Positions 17,170 through 25,968 of a DNA stretch of 64,000 nt are shown here, one piece after another. Under the pieces are notes generated by a model. The model saw only the letters and a list, made by a program, of their open reading frames with translations. It made no database searches and was not told where the DNA came from. A program made the translations under genes and the position numbers. The DNA comes from Variovorax sp. PAMC26660. GTDB lineage: Bacteria; Pseudomonadota; Gammaproteobacteria; Burkholderiales; Burkholderiaceae_C. Where the stretch lies: the NCBI RefSeq assembly GCF_014302995.1, contig NZ_CP060295.1:2542001-2606000 (forward strand). Direction: 5' to 3'. Numbering within the stretch: position 1 is the first letter of the stretch; every line of letters starts with the position of its first letter.

Positions 17170-18705
17170 ATGACTTTGCGAGTTCACGTCCATCGGTACA
17201 CAGCCGCGCTCGTGGACAACTATGTCCTGATTTTGACCTCGAACAGCCATGAGAAGAATGCAGTCAATACCGTGCTCAAGCACCGCGCGCGGGCGGACAT
17301 CGGGCTTGCGCACCGTGGGTGCTCGTTCGGCGTGCTTGGCGGCCGACTGGTGTTGCACGTGACAGGTGACAGTGGAGTTTCGAAGGACCTCTCAGTTGCC
17401 CGTATAGCCACTGGCATTCTTTGTAGCCCCCATCTGCCGAGGCCCGCCATGACGTTGCTGGCCGGATTCTGCTGGGGCAACCCGGCACAACTTGCAGTCG
17501 AGACAGTAGTAGTGAGTCCGCTAGTACTTTCACTCAATGTGCAGCATGCGCAGGGCGACGCTATGGTGCCGGTGCTCAACCGGAAGACTAGCGCCGTCCG
17601 CATCGAGGACGCGCTGATGGCCGATCTCCGGCAGCGTCTGGGCTCTGCAGGGCCCAGCGTGGCTGCCGGTCCTCTTGCCAGCATGGAGACGCTCTACAAA
17701 AGCGACGGTTTGCGCGACAGACTCGTGGCGGCATGGCCGGAAATCCTGGGTGGCGAGATGGAGGCTTTTGGCTTCGTCGCCGACAACCAGCCTTGGCTGG
17801 TCGTCAAGTCAGCATCGGACGCGGGCGGTAGCGATTTTTCCCAGGAATTCCAGACAAAAGCGGCCGCCAAAGCCGCGCAGACGCTTGAGCCTCTGCTTGG
17901 TGCGCTCGAGTCTCACGACCAGCTTGCTGTGACCAGGCCGCATGAACAAATCGACTGGTTGCGCGACGTGCTTTCGGGCGATGCCGTCGAATTCGATGCG
18001 CGCGGTGTTGCTAGTGATGCCATGGCCGACACGATCGAGCATGAACTCGGCCAAGACATTGAGTACAAATTGCGACGCTATGCCGCGAGCAGCGACTACG
18101 ACGAAAAGTTCGTTCAGCGGCTCGTCGATGCGATCCTCGAGATCATCTACAACGCCGTGCGACATGGCGGCGCCAACCGGGCGAGGGTCAGTTTTGATAC
18201 GACCAGACTAGTGATCGAGGACGATGCTAAGGCGTTCGATATCAGGCAGCTTCAAGGTCAGCACGGTGGCGCGATTGCTGTGCAGTCACTTCTAGGTGCT
18301 TTCGAGCCAGACGGCCGGCTGCGCTTGACAACGGGCAGGAGCAAGACGCTCAGCGGCAACAAGTACGTGTTTGACCTGCCTCGGGTGTCGGCTGCCTTGC
18401 AGGAGGCGCGCGTGAAATGCGCGATTACCGTGAACGGCAGCACCATCGGCAGACCCTACGGCAGCCCGGAGGTGTTCAATTTCGATCCGGTTTGCGAGAC
18501 CCTCTATTACGATGCCACACGCGTGCGCATGACATCGCGCAGGATTGCGTTAGCGGCCGGGCTTCGGCCGCTGCTTGTGAATCACAAGGTGTACGTGGGC
18601 TGCCGCTCGCAGGAAGATGCGGAGTTCTTCCGAGACGAGTTGGCGAGTGTCGCAAGCGACAACCTGGTAGTTTTCGTGGATGCGAAGCTGCCGCCGCCGC
18701 GCTGA
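17170..18705 (+). CDS. Nucleoside-phosphorylase-like/GHKL ATPase-like fusion protein, candidate conflict-system effector
   Basis: A 511-residue stand-alone protein that I do not recognise as a named family. Residues about 15-240 look like the nucleoside phosphorylase/MTA-nucleosidase fold. LLAGFCWGNP (96-105) and ETVVVSPLVLS (111-121) stand where the family has its glycine-rich strand and VVVA segment. GGEMEAFGF (194-202) and VVKSASDAGG (211-220) match the E-M-E and S-D active-site motifs. Residues about 305-405 look like a GHKL ATP-binding domain: N-box EIIYNAVRHGG (324-334), VIEDDAKAFD (348-357) and GGAIAV (366-371). The last 100 residues form an unassigned alpha/beta tail. An AGGAG site precedes the ATG. 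Base composition is lower in GC than its flanks, suggesting acquisition. A role in nucleotide sensing or defence is inferred. Confidence 0.7.
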   Translation: MTLRVHVHRYTAALVDNYVLILTSNSHEKNAVNTVLKHRARADIGLAHRGCSFGVLGGRLVLHVTGDSGVSKDLSVARIATGILCSPHLPRPAMTLLAGFCWGNPAQLAVETVVVSPLVLSLNVQHAQGDAMVPVLNRKTSAVRIEDALMADLRQRLGSAGPSVAAGPLASMETLYKSDGLRDRLVAAWPEILGGEMEAFGFVADNQPWLVVKSASDAGGSDFSQEFQTKAAAKAAQTLEPLLGALESHDQLAVTRPHEQIDWLRDVLSGDAVEFDARGVASDAMADTIEHELGQDIEYKLRRYAASSDYDEKFVQRLVDAILEIIYNAVRHGGANRARVSFDTTRLVIEDDAKAFDIRQLQGQHGGAIAVQSLLGAFEPDGRLRLTTGRSKTLSGNKYVFDLPRVSAALQEARVKCAITVNGSTIGRPYGSPEVFNFDPVCETLYYDATRVRMTSRRIALAAGLRPLLVNHKVYVGCRSQEDAEFFRDELASVASDNLVVFVDAKLPPPR

Positions 18706-18726
18706 ATCGCTGCACTGGCTGGCTGC

Positions 18727-19428
18727 TCACACCCCCAGCAATTCCTCCAGCACCTTCGGCTCCGCCAGCAACTCCGCCGAAGCCCCGTGCCGCACGATCT
18801 GCCCCTTCTCCATCACCACCGCCAGGTCGGTATGTGCCAGCACCTTGCGATAGTCGCGGTCCACGATCAGCGTCGCGATCCCTGTGCTGCGAATCTCACT
18901 GATCACGCGCCAAATCTCCGCCACGATCAGCGGCGCCAATCCTTCGGTCGCTTCATCGAGGATCAGCAGGCGCGGGTTGGTCATCAGCGCGCGGCCGATC
19001 GACAGCATCTGCTGCTCGCCGCCCGACAGTTGCTGCCCGCCGTGCGACAGCCGCTCGGACAGCCGCGGAAAGGTCGCCATCACGCGGTCGAAGGTCCACT
19101 CGCGCTTGCCGTCGATGCCCGCGCGCTCGCTCATCACGAGGTTCTCGCGCACCGACAGGTTCGGGAAGATGCCGCGCCCTTCGGGCACATAGCCGATGCC
19201 CAGCCGCGCCATCTTCTCGGGCGGCAGGCCGGTGACGGTGCGGCCGTCGACCTGCACTTCGCCCGAAGCGGGGCGCACATAGCCCATCACCGTGCGGATC
19301 AGCGTGGTCTTGCCCATGCCGTTGCGCCCGAGCAGGCCGACCGAGGTGGCCGCCGGAATGCCGGCGTGCACGCCGCGCAGGATGTGGCTGTTGCCGTAGT
19401 AGGTGTTGAGGTCGCGAACGAGCAGCAT
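18727..19428 (-). CDS. livF: Branched-chain-type ABC transporter ATPase LivF
   Basis: A 233-residue cytoplasmic ATPase. Walker A is GRNGMGKTT, the signature is LSGGEQQ and Walker B is LLILDEATEGLAP, all typical of LivF. The start at 19428 lies 1 bp from the LivG stop, so the two subunits are translationally coupled. It is the last gene of the nine-gene box minus-strand operon. In that setting the importer most likely carries benzoate or a related aromatic acid rather than leucine, as in other box clusters. Confidence 0.92.
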   Translation of the reverse strand: MLLVRDLNTYYGNSHILRGVHAGIPAATSVGLLGRNGMGKTTLIRTVMGYVRPASGEVQVDGRTVTGLPPEKMARLGIGYVPEGRGIFPNLSVRENLVMSERAGIDGKREWTFDRVMATFPRLSERLSHGGQQLSGGEQQMLSIGRALMTNPRLLILDEATEGLAPLIVAEIWRVISEIRSTGIATLIVDRDYRKVLAHTDLAVVMEKGQIVRHGASAELLAEPKVLEELLGV

Positions 19429-19429
19429 G

Positions 19430-20179
19430 TCAGTGTTTTTCCTCGCCCAGGTAGGCGGTGCGCACTTCGGGGTTCTCGCGGATCGATGCCGGGTCGCCGG
19501 TGGCGATGACGGTGCCGTTCACCATCACGGTGATGCGGTCGGCAATACGGAACACCGCGTCCATGTCGTGTTCCACCAGCAGGATGGCGTGCGTGGCCTT
19601 CAGCCGCACGAGCAGCGTGAGCATGCGGTCGGTTTCTTCGGCGCCCATGCCGGCGAGCGGCTCGTCGAGCAGCAGCACACGCGGGTGGGTGGCAAGGCAC
19701 ATCGCCACTTCGAGCTGGCGTTGCGCGCCGTGGCTCAGCGTGCCGGCGATGCGCAGTGCCTCGTTCGACAGGCCTGCAGCTTCCAGTGCCGCATCGGCCG
19801 ATGCATTGCTGGTGGTGCAGCGTTGTGACGACTGCCAGATTGCCCACGGCTTCGCGGTGGCGGCCTGCGCGGCAAGGCGGCAGTTCTCGTGCACGCTGAA
19901 CTCTGGAAAGATGGTGGTGCGCTGGTAGCTGCGGCCCACGCCGTCGCGGGCGCGGCGCGACTGCGCGCGGCCGGTGATGTCGATGCCGTCGAGCGCGATG
20001 CGGCCTTCGGAGGCCTCGATCTCGCCCGAGAGCATGTTGATGAGCGTGGACTTGCCGGCGCCGTTGGTGCCGATCACCGCGTGGACTTCGCCGACGTGCA
20101 GATCGAGCGTGACGGCGTTGACGGCGGTGAGGCCGCCGAAGCGGCGGGTGAGTTTTTCAACGGAAAGCAGTGCGTTCAT
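19430..20179 (-). CDS. livG: Branched-chain-type ABC transporter ATPase LivG
   Basis: A 249-residue ATPase with Walker A GTNGAGKST, signature LSHGAQRQLE (the LSHG variant usual in LivG) and Walker B VLLLDEPLAGMG. It pairs with LivF to energise the LivHM permease. I start at the ATG at 20179; the longer open frame upstream only translates a palindromic repeat. That repeat (20186-20296) separates it from livM, in contrast to the overlapping junctions elsewhere in the operon. Confidence 0.92.
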   Translation of the reverse strand: MNALLSVEKLTRRFGGLTAVNAVTLDLHVGEVHAVIGTNGAGKSTLINMLSGEIEASEGRIALDGIDITGRAQSRRARDGVGRSYQRTTIFPEFSVHENCRLAAQAATAKPWAIWQSSQRCTTSNASADAALEAAGLSNEALRIAGTLSHGAQRQLEVAMCLATHPRVLLLDEPLAGMGAEETDRMLTLLVRLKATHAILLVEHDMDAVFRIADRITVMVNGTVIATGDPASIRENPEVRTAYLGEEKH

Positions 20180-20185
20180 GGTCTT

Positions 20186-20296
20186 GCTCCTTCCCCTTCC
20201 GGGGGAAGGTTGGGATGGGGGCAAGCGGCCTTGGATGCTGCGCGGTGTTGGAGGCCGCGCGCCCCCACCCAAGCCCTCCCCCGGGAGGGGAGGGAG
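20186..20296. repeat. GC-rich palindromic intergenic repeat, family 2, copy 1
   Basis: About 110 bp filling the livM-livG gap. The outer arms pair (GGGATGGGGGC on one side, GCCCCCACCC on the other). Each arm also contains its own small hairpin (CTTCCCCTTCCGGGGGAAG and CCCTCCCCCGGGAGGGG). It is related in layout and sequence to repeats at 24261-24372 and 32789-32890. Confidence 0.8.
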
Positions 20297-20318
20297 AAAG
20301 ACAGGAAGCGGGCGCAGG

Positions 20319-21269
20319 TCATGCCGCCCCCTTCGGCGACAGCCGCTGCACCAGCCCGATCAGCCCCTTCGGCAGCAAGGCCACGAACACGATGATCGCG
20401 ATGCCCAGCGTCAGTTGCCAGTGGTCGGCCAGCGGGCCCATCACCGCATGCGTCGAGAAGATCTCCTTCAGCAGCGTGAAGGCGATCGCGCCGATCACCG
20501 CGCCGCGCAGATGGCCGAGGCCGCCCAAGATCACCATCAGCAGCACCTCGCCCGAGTTGTGCCAGGCCATCAGCTCGGGGTTGACCACGCCATCGCGCGA
20601 GGCCAGCAGAAAGCCCGCGAGCCCGGCCAGCGCACCCGCCAGCACGAAGGCCGCGAGCTTGTAACCGTACACCGCGAAGCCCGCCGCACGCATGCGCTGC
20701 TCGTTCACGCGGATGCCCGCGAGCGCCGCACCGAAGCGCGAGCGGCGAATGAGCGCCAGCAGGCCATAAGTGAACACCAGCGAGGCCAGCACCACATAGA
20801 ACAGCACCGTGCGGTTCTCCAGGTCGAGCGCACCGATGGCGGGGCGCACGTACATGTAGATGCCGTCGCTGCCGCCGCCGACCTTGGTGTCGTGGAACAC
20901 GAAAAAAGCCATCTGCGCAAAGGCCAGCGTCACCATGATGAAGTACACGCCGCGCGTGCGCAGGCTCAAGGCGCCGACGAACAGCGCATACAGCGCCGCC
21001 GCGCCCATGGCCAGCGGCAGCAGCAGCGCGAAGTTGCCGCCCTCGCTGCCCGAGGCCAGCACGGTGACATACGCGCCGATGCCGTAGAAGGCCGCATGGC
21101 CCAGGCTCACGAGGCCGGTCATGCCCACCAGCAGTTCGAGGCTCAACGCGAAGATCGACAAAATCATGATCTTCACGACGAAGTCGGACATGTAGTTGCC
21201 CATCAGCGGGCCCGCCACGCCGATGGCGACGGCGCAGGCCACGGGCACGAGGAATGCGCTCTTCTTCAT
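20319..21269 (-). CDS. livM: Branched-chain-type ABC transporter permease LivM
   Basis: A 316-residue inner-membrane protein with eight to ten hydrophobic helices. The family motif LVSLGHAAFYGIGAY is near residues 54-68, and GGLGHLRGAVIGA near the C-terminus contacts the ATPase. The ATG at 21269 overlaps the livH stop by 4 bp. With LivH it forms the membrane channel of the importer in the box operon. Confidence 0.92.
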   Translation of the reverse strand: MKKSAFLVPVACAVAIGVAGPLMGNYMSDFVVKIMILSIFALSLELLVGMTGLVSLGHAAFYGIGAYVTVLASGSEGGNFALLLPLAMGAAALYALFVGALSLRTRGVYFIMVTLAFAQMAFFVFHDTKVGGGSDGIYMYVRPAIGALDLENRTVLFYVVLASLVFTYGLLALIRRSRFGAALAGIRVNEQRMRAAGFAVYGYKLAAFVLAGALAGLAGFLLASRDGVVNPELMAWHNSGEVLLMVILGGLGHLRGAVIGAIAFTLLKEIFSTHAVMGPLADHWQLTLGIAIIVFVALLPKGLIGLVQRLSPKGAA

Positions 21270-22138
21270 GACCGCCTCCCCATCAGCCCTTCGGGCTTCC
21301 AGATCAGCACGATGGCCATCAGCAGGTAGATGCCGATGCCGCTCAGGTCCGCGAAGAACACCTTGCCGAAGGTGTCGACGAAGCCCACCAGCAGCGAGGC
21401 CAGCAGCGCGCCGGTGATCGAGCCGATGCCGCCGATCACCACCAGCACGAAGCAGATGATGAGCACGCTCGCACCCATGTTTGGATACACCGAGGACATG
21501 GGCGCCGCGATCATGCCGGCCAGCGCCGCGAGCGCCACCCCGGCCGCGAACACGATGCGGTACAGGCGCTTCACGTCGATGCCCAGGCCACGCACCATGT
21601 CGCGGTTGCTGGCACCGGCGCGGATCATCATGCCCAGGCGCGTGCGGTTGACCACCCAGTACAAGCCGACCGCGAGCACGATGCACGCGGCCGATGCGAA
21701 CAGGCGGTACCACGGGTAGCTCATGACACTGCCCAGCGCGAAGCTGCCGTCGAGCCAGGCCGGCACCTTCACGCCGTGCACGTCGTTGCCGACCAGGATG
21801 GAGCGCAACTCCTCGAACACCAGGATGAGCCCGTAGGTCATCAGCACCTGCTGCAGGTGGTCGCGCTGGTAGAGGTAGCTGAAGAAGGCCCATTCGAGCA
21901 GGTAGCCGAAGATGGCCGCCAGCACCACGCCGGCCACCAGCATCAGCAGGAACTGGTCGCCGAACAGCGGCGCGAGCGCGAACGCCATGTACGCGCCGAT
22001 CATGTAGAAGCTGCCGTGGGCAAGGTTGATGACGCCCATGATCCCGAAGATCAGCGTCAGCCCCGAGGCCACGAGGAAAAGCAAAAGCCCGTACTGAACC
22101 GAGTTCAGGCACTGGACCAGGAAGGTTCCGAAATCCAC
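21266..22138 (-). CDS. livH: Branched-chain-type ABC transporter permease LivH
   Basis: A 290-residue inner-membrane permease with about eight helices. Family features are GIMGVINLAHGSFYMIGAY near residues 32-50 and GGIGSITGALLASLLVG near 235-251. It lies about 100 bp downstream of the binding-protein gene, a spacing usual between livK and livH, and overlaps livM by 4 bp. Confidence 0.92.
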   Translation of the reverse strand: MDFGTFLVQCLNSVQYGLLLFLVASGLTLIFGIMGVINLAHGSFYMIGAYMAFALAPLFGDQFLLMLVAGVVLAAIFGYLLEWAFFSYLYQRDHLQQVLMTYGLILVFEELRSILVGNDVHGVKVPAWLDGSFALGSVMSYPWYRLFASAACIVLAVGLYWVVNRTRLGMMIRAGASNRDMVRGLGIDVKRLYRIVFAAGVALAALAGMIAAPMSSVYPNMGASVLIICFVLVVIGGIGSITGALLASLLVGFVDTFGKVFFADLSGIGIYLLMAIVLIWKPEGLMGRRS

Positions 22139-22241
22139 CGTGTGAGATCCCAGTTGAATGTGATTGCCGCAAGGCGGCTCGCGGCCCGTGAACTCGGTCG
22201 AGGGCAGCGAGGGAACGAGATAACGAAGGCCTCGTGGCCTC

Positions 22242-23426
22242 TTACATCCGGCAGCCGCGAGCGGGGTCGGCGAGACCCTTCAGCGCAATGCTCACCAGCT
22301 TGTTCTCTTTGCCTTCCACCTTGCGCAGGTAGATGTCCTGCACCGGGTTGTGCGACTTGCTCATCGTGAACGTGCCGCGCGGGCTGTCGATCTTGGCCTT
22401 CTCGATGGCGCTCGTGAACTCGGCCTTCTTCGAGATGTCGCCCTTGGTGGCGTTCAGGCCCACGCCCAGCATCTGTGCCGCGTCATAGCCCTGCACCGCG
22501 TACACGTCGGGCTGCAGCTTGAAGGCCTTGGCGTAGCCGACGCGGAAGGCGTTGTCGCGCGCGGTGTTCAGGCCGTCGGCGTAGTGCAGCGTGGTCAGCA
22601 TGCCTTGCGCCGATTCGCCCTGTGCATCGAGCGTGCCGTCGGTCAGGAAGCCGGGGCCGTACAGCGGAATGGTCTTGTTCAGGCCCGCGGCCTGGTAGTC
22701 CTTGACGAACTTCACCGCGCCGCCGCCCGCGAAGAATGCGTACACCGCATCGGGCTTGGCCGCCGCGATCTCGGTCAGCAGCGCCTGGAACTCCACGTTG
22801 GGGAAGGGCAGGGTGAGCTGCTTGTCGACCTTGCCGCCGGCCTTCTCGAAGCCTTCCTTGAAGCCGTTGACCGACTCTTCGCCGGCCGCGTACTTCCAGG
22901 TGATCGTCATGATCTTCTTCTTGCCCTGCTGCTTGGCCGCCACTTCGCCCATGGCGTAGGCCGGTTGCCAGTTGCTGAACGAGCTGCGGAAGATGTTGGG
23001 CGCGCACATCGGGCCGGTCACCGCGTCGGCGCCGGCGTTCGGCACGATCAGCACGGTGCCGCTTTCCTTGGCGGCCTTGGCCATGGCCATCGCCACGCCC
23101 GAGTGCACGGTGCCGACGATCACGTCGACGTTGTCGCGCTTGATGAGCTTGTTGACGTTGTCGGTGGCCTTGGCGGGGTCGGATTCGTCGTCGACCTTGA
23201 AGTACTCGATCTCGCGGCCGGCCAGCTTGCCGCCCTGTTCGTCGACGTAGAGCTTGAAGCCGTTCTCGATGGCCACGCCCAGTGCGGTGTAGGTGCCGCT
23301 GTAGGGCAGCATCAGGCCGACCTTGAGCTTCGCCGTGCCCTGTGCGCCGGCCGCAGTGGCCAGGGCGGCGAAGGCGATCGCGGTCAGTGCGAGGCGCGCG
23401 GTGCGAACCGGGGTGAGGGTGGTCAT
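22242..23426 (-). CDS. livK: ABC transporter substrate-binding protein of the box cluster (LivK-like)
   Basis: A 394-residue periplasmic binding protein. The signal peptide ends near TAAGAQG and the mature part starts KLKVGLMLPYSGTYTALG. It has the Peripla_BP_6 hallmark YFKVDDESDPAKATDNVNKL. The ATG at 23426 overlaps the hydrolase gene by 4 bp. Its place between benzoate-activation genes and livHMGF, and known box clusters with similar transporters, suggest it binds benzoate or a related aromatic acid. The ligand is inferred. Confidence 0.9.
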   Translation of the reverse strand: MTTLTPVRTARLALTAIAFAALATAAGAQGTAKLKVGLMLPYSGTYTALGVAIENGFKLYVDEQGGKLAGREIEYFKVDDESDPAKATDNVNKLIKRDNVDVIVGTVHSGVAMAMAKAAKESGTVLIVPNAGADAVTGPMCAPNIFRSSFSNWQPAYAMGEVAAKQQGKKKIMTITWKYAAGEESVNGFKEGFEKAGGKVDKQLTLPFPNVEFQALLTEIAAAKPDAVYAFFAGGGAVKFVKDYQAAGLNKTIPLYGPGFLTDGTLDAQGESAQGMLTTLHYADGLNTARDNAFRVGYAKAFKLQPDVYAVQGYDAAQMLGVGLNATKGDISKKAEFTSAIEKAKIDSPRGTFTMSKSHNPVQDIYLRKVEGKENKLVSIALKGLADPARGCRM

Positions 23427-24253
23427 GGTGTTTGTCTCCTGTTTTTGGTGATGAAAGAAGCGGTTGCGACGGTGACACGTTCCGGCTGATCGCGATGCGG
23501 GGAATGCCCGCATTCAGGGATTTCGAGCAGCTCGCAAGTACCACTGACGCGCGCCGCGATGCCGCGGATCTGCGCCAGCGTGCCGTACTCGTCGTCGATG
23601 CCCTGCACGGCCAGCACCGGGCAGCGGATGGTGTCGAGTTCGGCCTCGATGTTCCAGTGCCGGAAGGGCGGATGCAGCCAGATGCGGTTCCAGCCCCAGA
23701 AGGCGGAATCGGCGCTGTCGTGGTAGCGGGCCAGCTTCTTCGGCAGGTCGGTCGACAGGTACGCAGTGCGGGCAATCTCGATGTTCGCGACGGTCTTGTC
23801 TTCCACGAAGATGTGCGGTGCGAGCACCACGAGGCCTTCGACTTTTTCGGGGAAGCGCGAGGCATAGAGCAGCGCGATCGAGCCGCCGTCGCTGTGGCCG
23901 AAGAGCCAGGGCTTTTCGTCGCCGAGCTTCAGGGCGGTGAAGAGCGCGGGCAGCACTTCGTGTGCCTGGCGGTGCATGAAGTCGACGTCCCAGATCTCGT
24001 CGTCGGCGCGCGGGGTGGAGCGGCCGTAGCCGGGGCGCGAGAAGACAAGGCCGCGTGCGTTGGCGGCTTCGCAGATTTGCGCCGGGAAGTCCTTCCACAT
24101 GGCGATGGAGCCGAGGCCTTCGTGGAGGAAGACGATGAGTGGGGCGTTGGTACGCTCGGGAGCGATCCATGCGCACTCGATCTGCACGGGGCGGTTGCGC
24201 CAGGTGATGGTGGCGAATTCCGGCGTGCCGTCGCTGCGGGCGCTGGCGCTCAT
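23423..24253 (-). CDS. Alpha/beta hydrolase of the box cluster
   Basis: A 276-residue alpha/beta-fold hydrolase. The nucleophile elbow is GHSDGG at 119-124 (Ser121). An HEGLG motif stands at the oxyanion position (44-48), and a late ECGHSPH supplies the histidine. Box clusters commonly carry such an enzyme, proposed to open lactones formed by side reactions of the pathway; I infer a similar job. The stop overlaps the start of the binding-protein gene. The 133-bp gap to the ligase gene is filled by a palindromic repeat. Confidence 0.82.
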   Translation of the reverse strand: MSASARSDGTPEFATITWRNRPVQIECAWIAPERTNAPLIVFLHEGLGSIAMWKDFPAQICEAANARGLVFSRPGYGRSTPRADDEIWDVDFMHRQAHEVLPALFTALKLGDEKPWLFGHSDGGSIALLYASRFPEKVEGLVVLAPHIFVEDKTVANIEIARTAYLSTDLPKKLARYHDSADSAFWGWNRIWLHPPFRHWNIEAELDTIRCPVLAVQGIDDEYGTLAQIRGIAARVSGTCELLEIPECGHSPHRDQPERVTVATASFITKNRRQTP

Positions 24254-24260
24254 GGGTTTT

Positions 24261-24372
24261 GCCCCCTCTCCCTCTGGGAGAGGGTTGGGGTGAGGGCCAG
24301 CGGCGTTGGCGAAGGCTGTGCTCGTGCGAAGGCCGATGCCCTCGCCCTAGCCCTCTCCCAGAGGGAGAGGGG
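24261..24372. repeat. GC-rich palindromic intergenic repeat, family 2, copy 2
   Basis: About 110 bp between the ligase and hydrolase genes. The left hairpin CCCTCTCCCTCTGGGAGAGG and the right hairpin CCCTCTCCCAGAGGGAGAGG are complementary to each other and to themselves, and GTTGGGGTGAGGGC pairs with GCCCTCGCCCTAGC. The layout is the same as in copies 1 and 3. Confidence 0.8.
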
Positions 24373-24386
24373 ACAAGAGGGAAAGC

Positions 24387-25934
24387 TCATGCCTGCTTCT
24401 CCCGCTCGCGCAGACGGAAGCGCTGGATCTTCCCCGTCGCCGTCTTCGGTAACTCGCTCACGAATTCGAGGAAGCGCGGGTACTTGTACGGCGCCAACCG
24501 CTCCTTCACAAAGGCCTTCAGCTCTTCCTCCGTGACCGCACCGCCATCCTTCAGCACCACAAACGCCTTGGTCTTCGTCAACCCTTCCGCATCTTCCTTG
24601 CCGATCACCGCAGCTTCCAGCACGGCCGGATGCTGCATCAGCGTTGCCTCGACCTCGAACGGTGATACGTAGATGCCGCTGACTTTCAACATGTCGTCGC
24701 TGCGGCCGGCATAGGTGAAGTACCCGTCCGCATCGCGCGTGTACTTGTCGCCGCTCTTGGTCCAGCCGCCCTGGAAGGTCTCGCGCGACTTCTCGCGGTT
24801 GGTCCAGTACATCAGCGCCGCGCTGGGGCCGCGGATGTAGAGGTCGCCGACTTCGCCATCGGGCACCGGACGGCCGTCTTCGCCGCGCAGCTCGACCTCG
24901 TAGCCGTCCACCGGCTTGCCGGTGGTGCCGTAGCGGATGTCGCCGGGGCGGTTGGAGATGAAGATGTGCAGCATCTCGGTCGAGCCGATGCCATCGATGA
25001 TCTCGCAGCCGAATTGCGCCTTGAAGCGCTGCGCGATCTCGCCGGGCAGCGCCTCGCCGGCCGACGAGCACATGCGCAGCGCCACCGCATCGCGCGATGG
25101 CAGCCGGGGCGACGCAAGCATGCCCGCGAAGCCGGTCGGCGCGCCGAAGAAGACGGTGGGCTTGTGCTCGACCCAGCGACGGAAGGTGGCATCGGGTGTG
25201 GGCCGCTCGGCCATCAGCACCACGGTCGCGCCCACCGACAGCGGGAAGGTCAGCGCATTGCCCAGGCCATACGCGAAGTACATCTTGGCGGCCGAGAAGC
25301 ACACGTCGTCTTCGGTCAGCGCCAGCACCGGCTTGCCATACAGCTCGGCCGTCCACCACAGGTTGGCGTGCGTGTGGACCGTGCCCTTGGGCTTGCCGGT
25401 GGAGCCGGAGGAATACAGCCAGAAGCCCGGGTCGTCGGAGGCGGTGGTCACCGGTGCGGCCAGCGGCTCGGCGGCGGCGAGCGCAGCCTCGAAGTCCTTG
25501 GCGCCCTCGGGCAGCGGGCCGGTCGGTTGCGACACGATCAGCGTGTGCACTTCATGGCCGCCGCGCGCCATCGCGTCCTGCAGCGTCGGCAGTAGCGCGC
25601 CCGACACCAGCACGGCCTGCGCGCGGCTGTGGTCGAGCATGTAGGCGTAGTCGTCGGGCGTGAGCAGCGTGTTGACGGCCACCGGCACGATGCCGGCGTA
25701 GAGGCAGCCGAGAAAGCTAACCGGCCAGTCGCTGCTGTCCAACATCAGCAGCAGCACCCGTTCTTCGCGGCGCACGCCGGCTGCCTTCAGCGCAGCAGCG
25801 AGGCGGCGCGCGCGGTCTTGGAGCTGGCCGTAGCCCAGCGTGCCGCGATCGTCGATGTAGGCGGTGCGTTCGGGGCGGCCGCGGTTGAGGGCGAACAGGT
25901 GTTCGGCGAAGTTGAATCGTGCGGGCAGGGTCAT
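24387..25934 (-). CDS. bclA: Benzoate-CoA ligase
   Basis: A 515-residue ANL-family ligase that activates benzoate to benzoyl-CoA with ATP, the entry step of the box pathway. The phosphate loop WLYSSGSTGKPKGTVHTHA, the GIGSTEMLHIF acyl-pocket segment and the C-terminal PKTATGKIQRFRL (catalytic lysine) are present. The N-terminus (FNFAEHLFALNRGRPERTAYID) is characteristic of benzoate-CoA ligases. It lies 34 bp downstream of boxZ on the same strand. Confidence 0.92.
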   Translation of the reverse strand: MTLPARFNFAEHLFALNRGRPERTAYIDDRGTLGYGQLQDRARRLAAALKAAGVRREERVLLLMLDSSDWPVSFLGCLYAGIVPVAVNTLLTPDDYAYMLDHSRAQAVLVSGALLPTLQDAMARGGHEVHTLIVSQPTGPLPEGAKDFEAALAAAEPLAAPVTTASDDPGFWLYSSGSTGKPKGTVHTHANLWWTAELYGKPVLALTEDDVCFSAAKMYFAYGLGNALTFPLSVGATVVLMAERPTPDATFRRWVEHKPTVFFGAPTGFAGMLASPRLPSRDAVALRMCSSAGEALPGEIAQRFKAQFGCEIIDGIGSTEMLHIFISNRPGDIRYGTTGKPVDGYEVELRGEDGRPVPDGEVGDLYIRGPSAALMYWTNREKSRETFQGGWTKSGDKYTRDADGYFTYAGRSDDMLKVSGIYVSPFEVEATLMQHPAVLEAAVIGKEDAEGLTKTKAFVVLKDGGAVTEEELKAFVKERLAPYKYPRFLEFVSELPKTATGKIQRFRLREREKQA

Positions 25935-25968
25935 GGTCTTGTCTTCTTCGGCCGTGTCTTTGTTTGTT

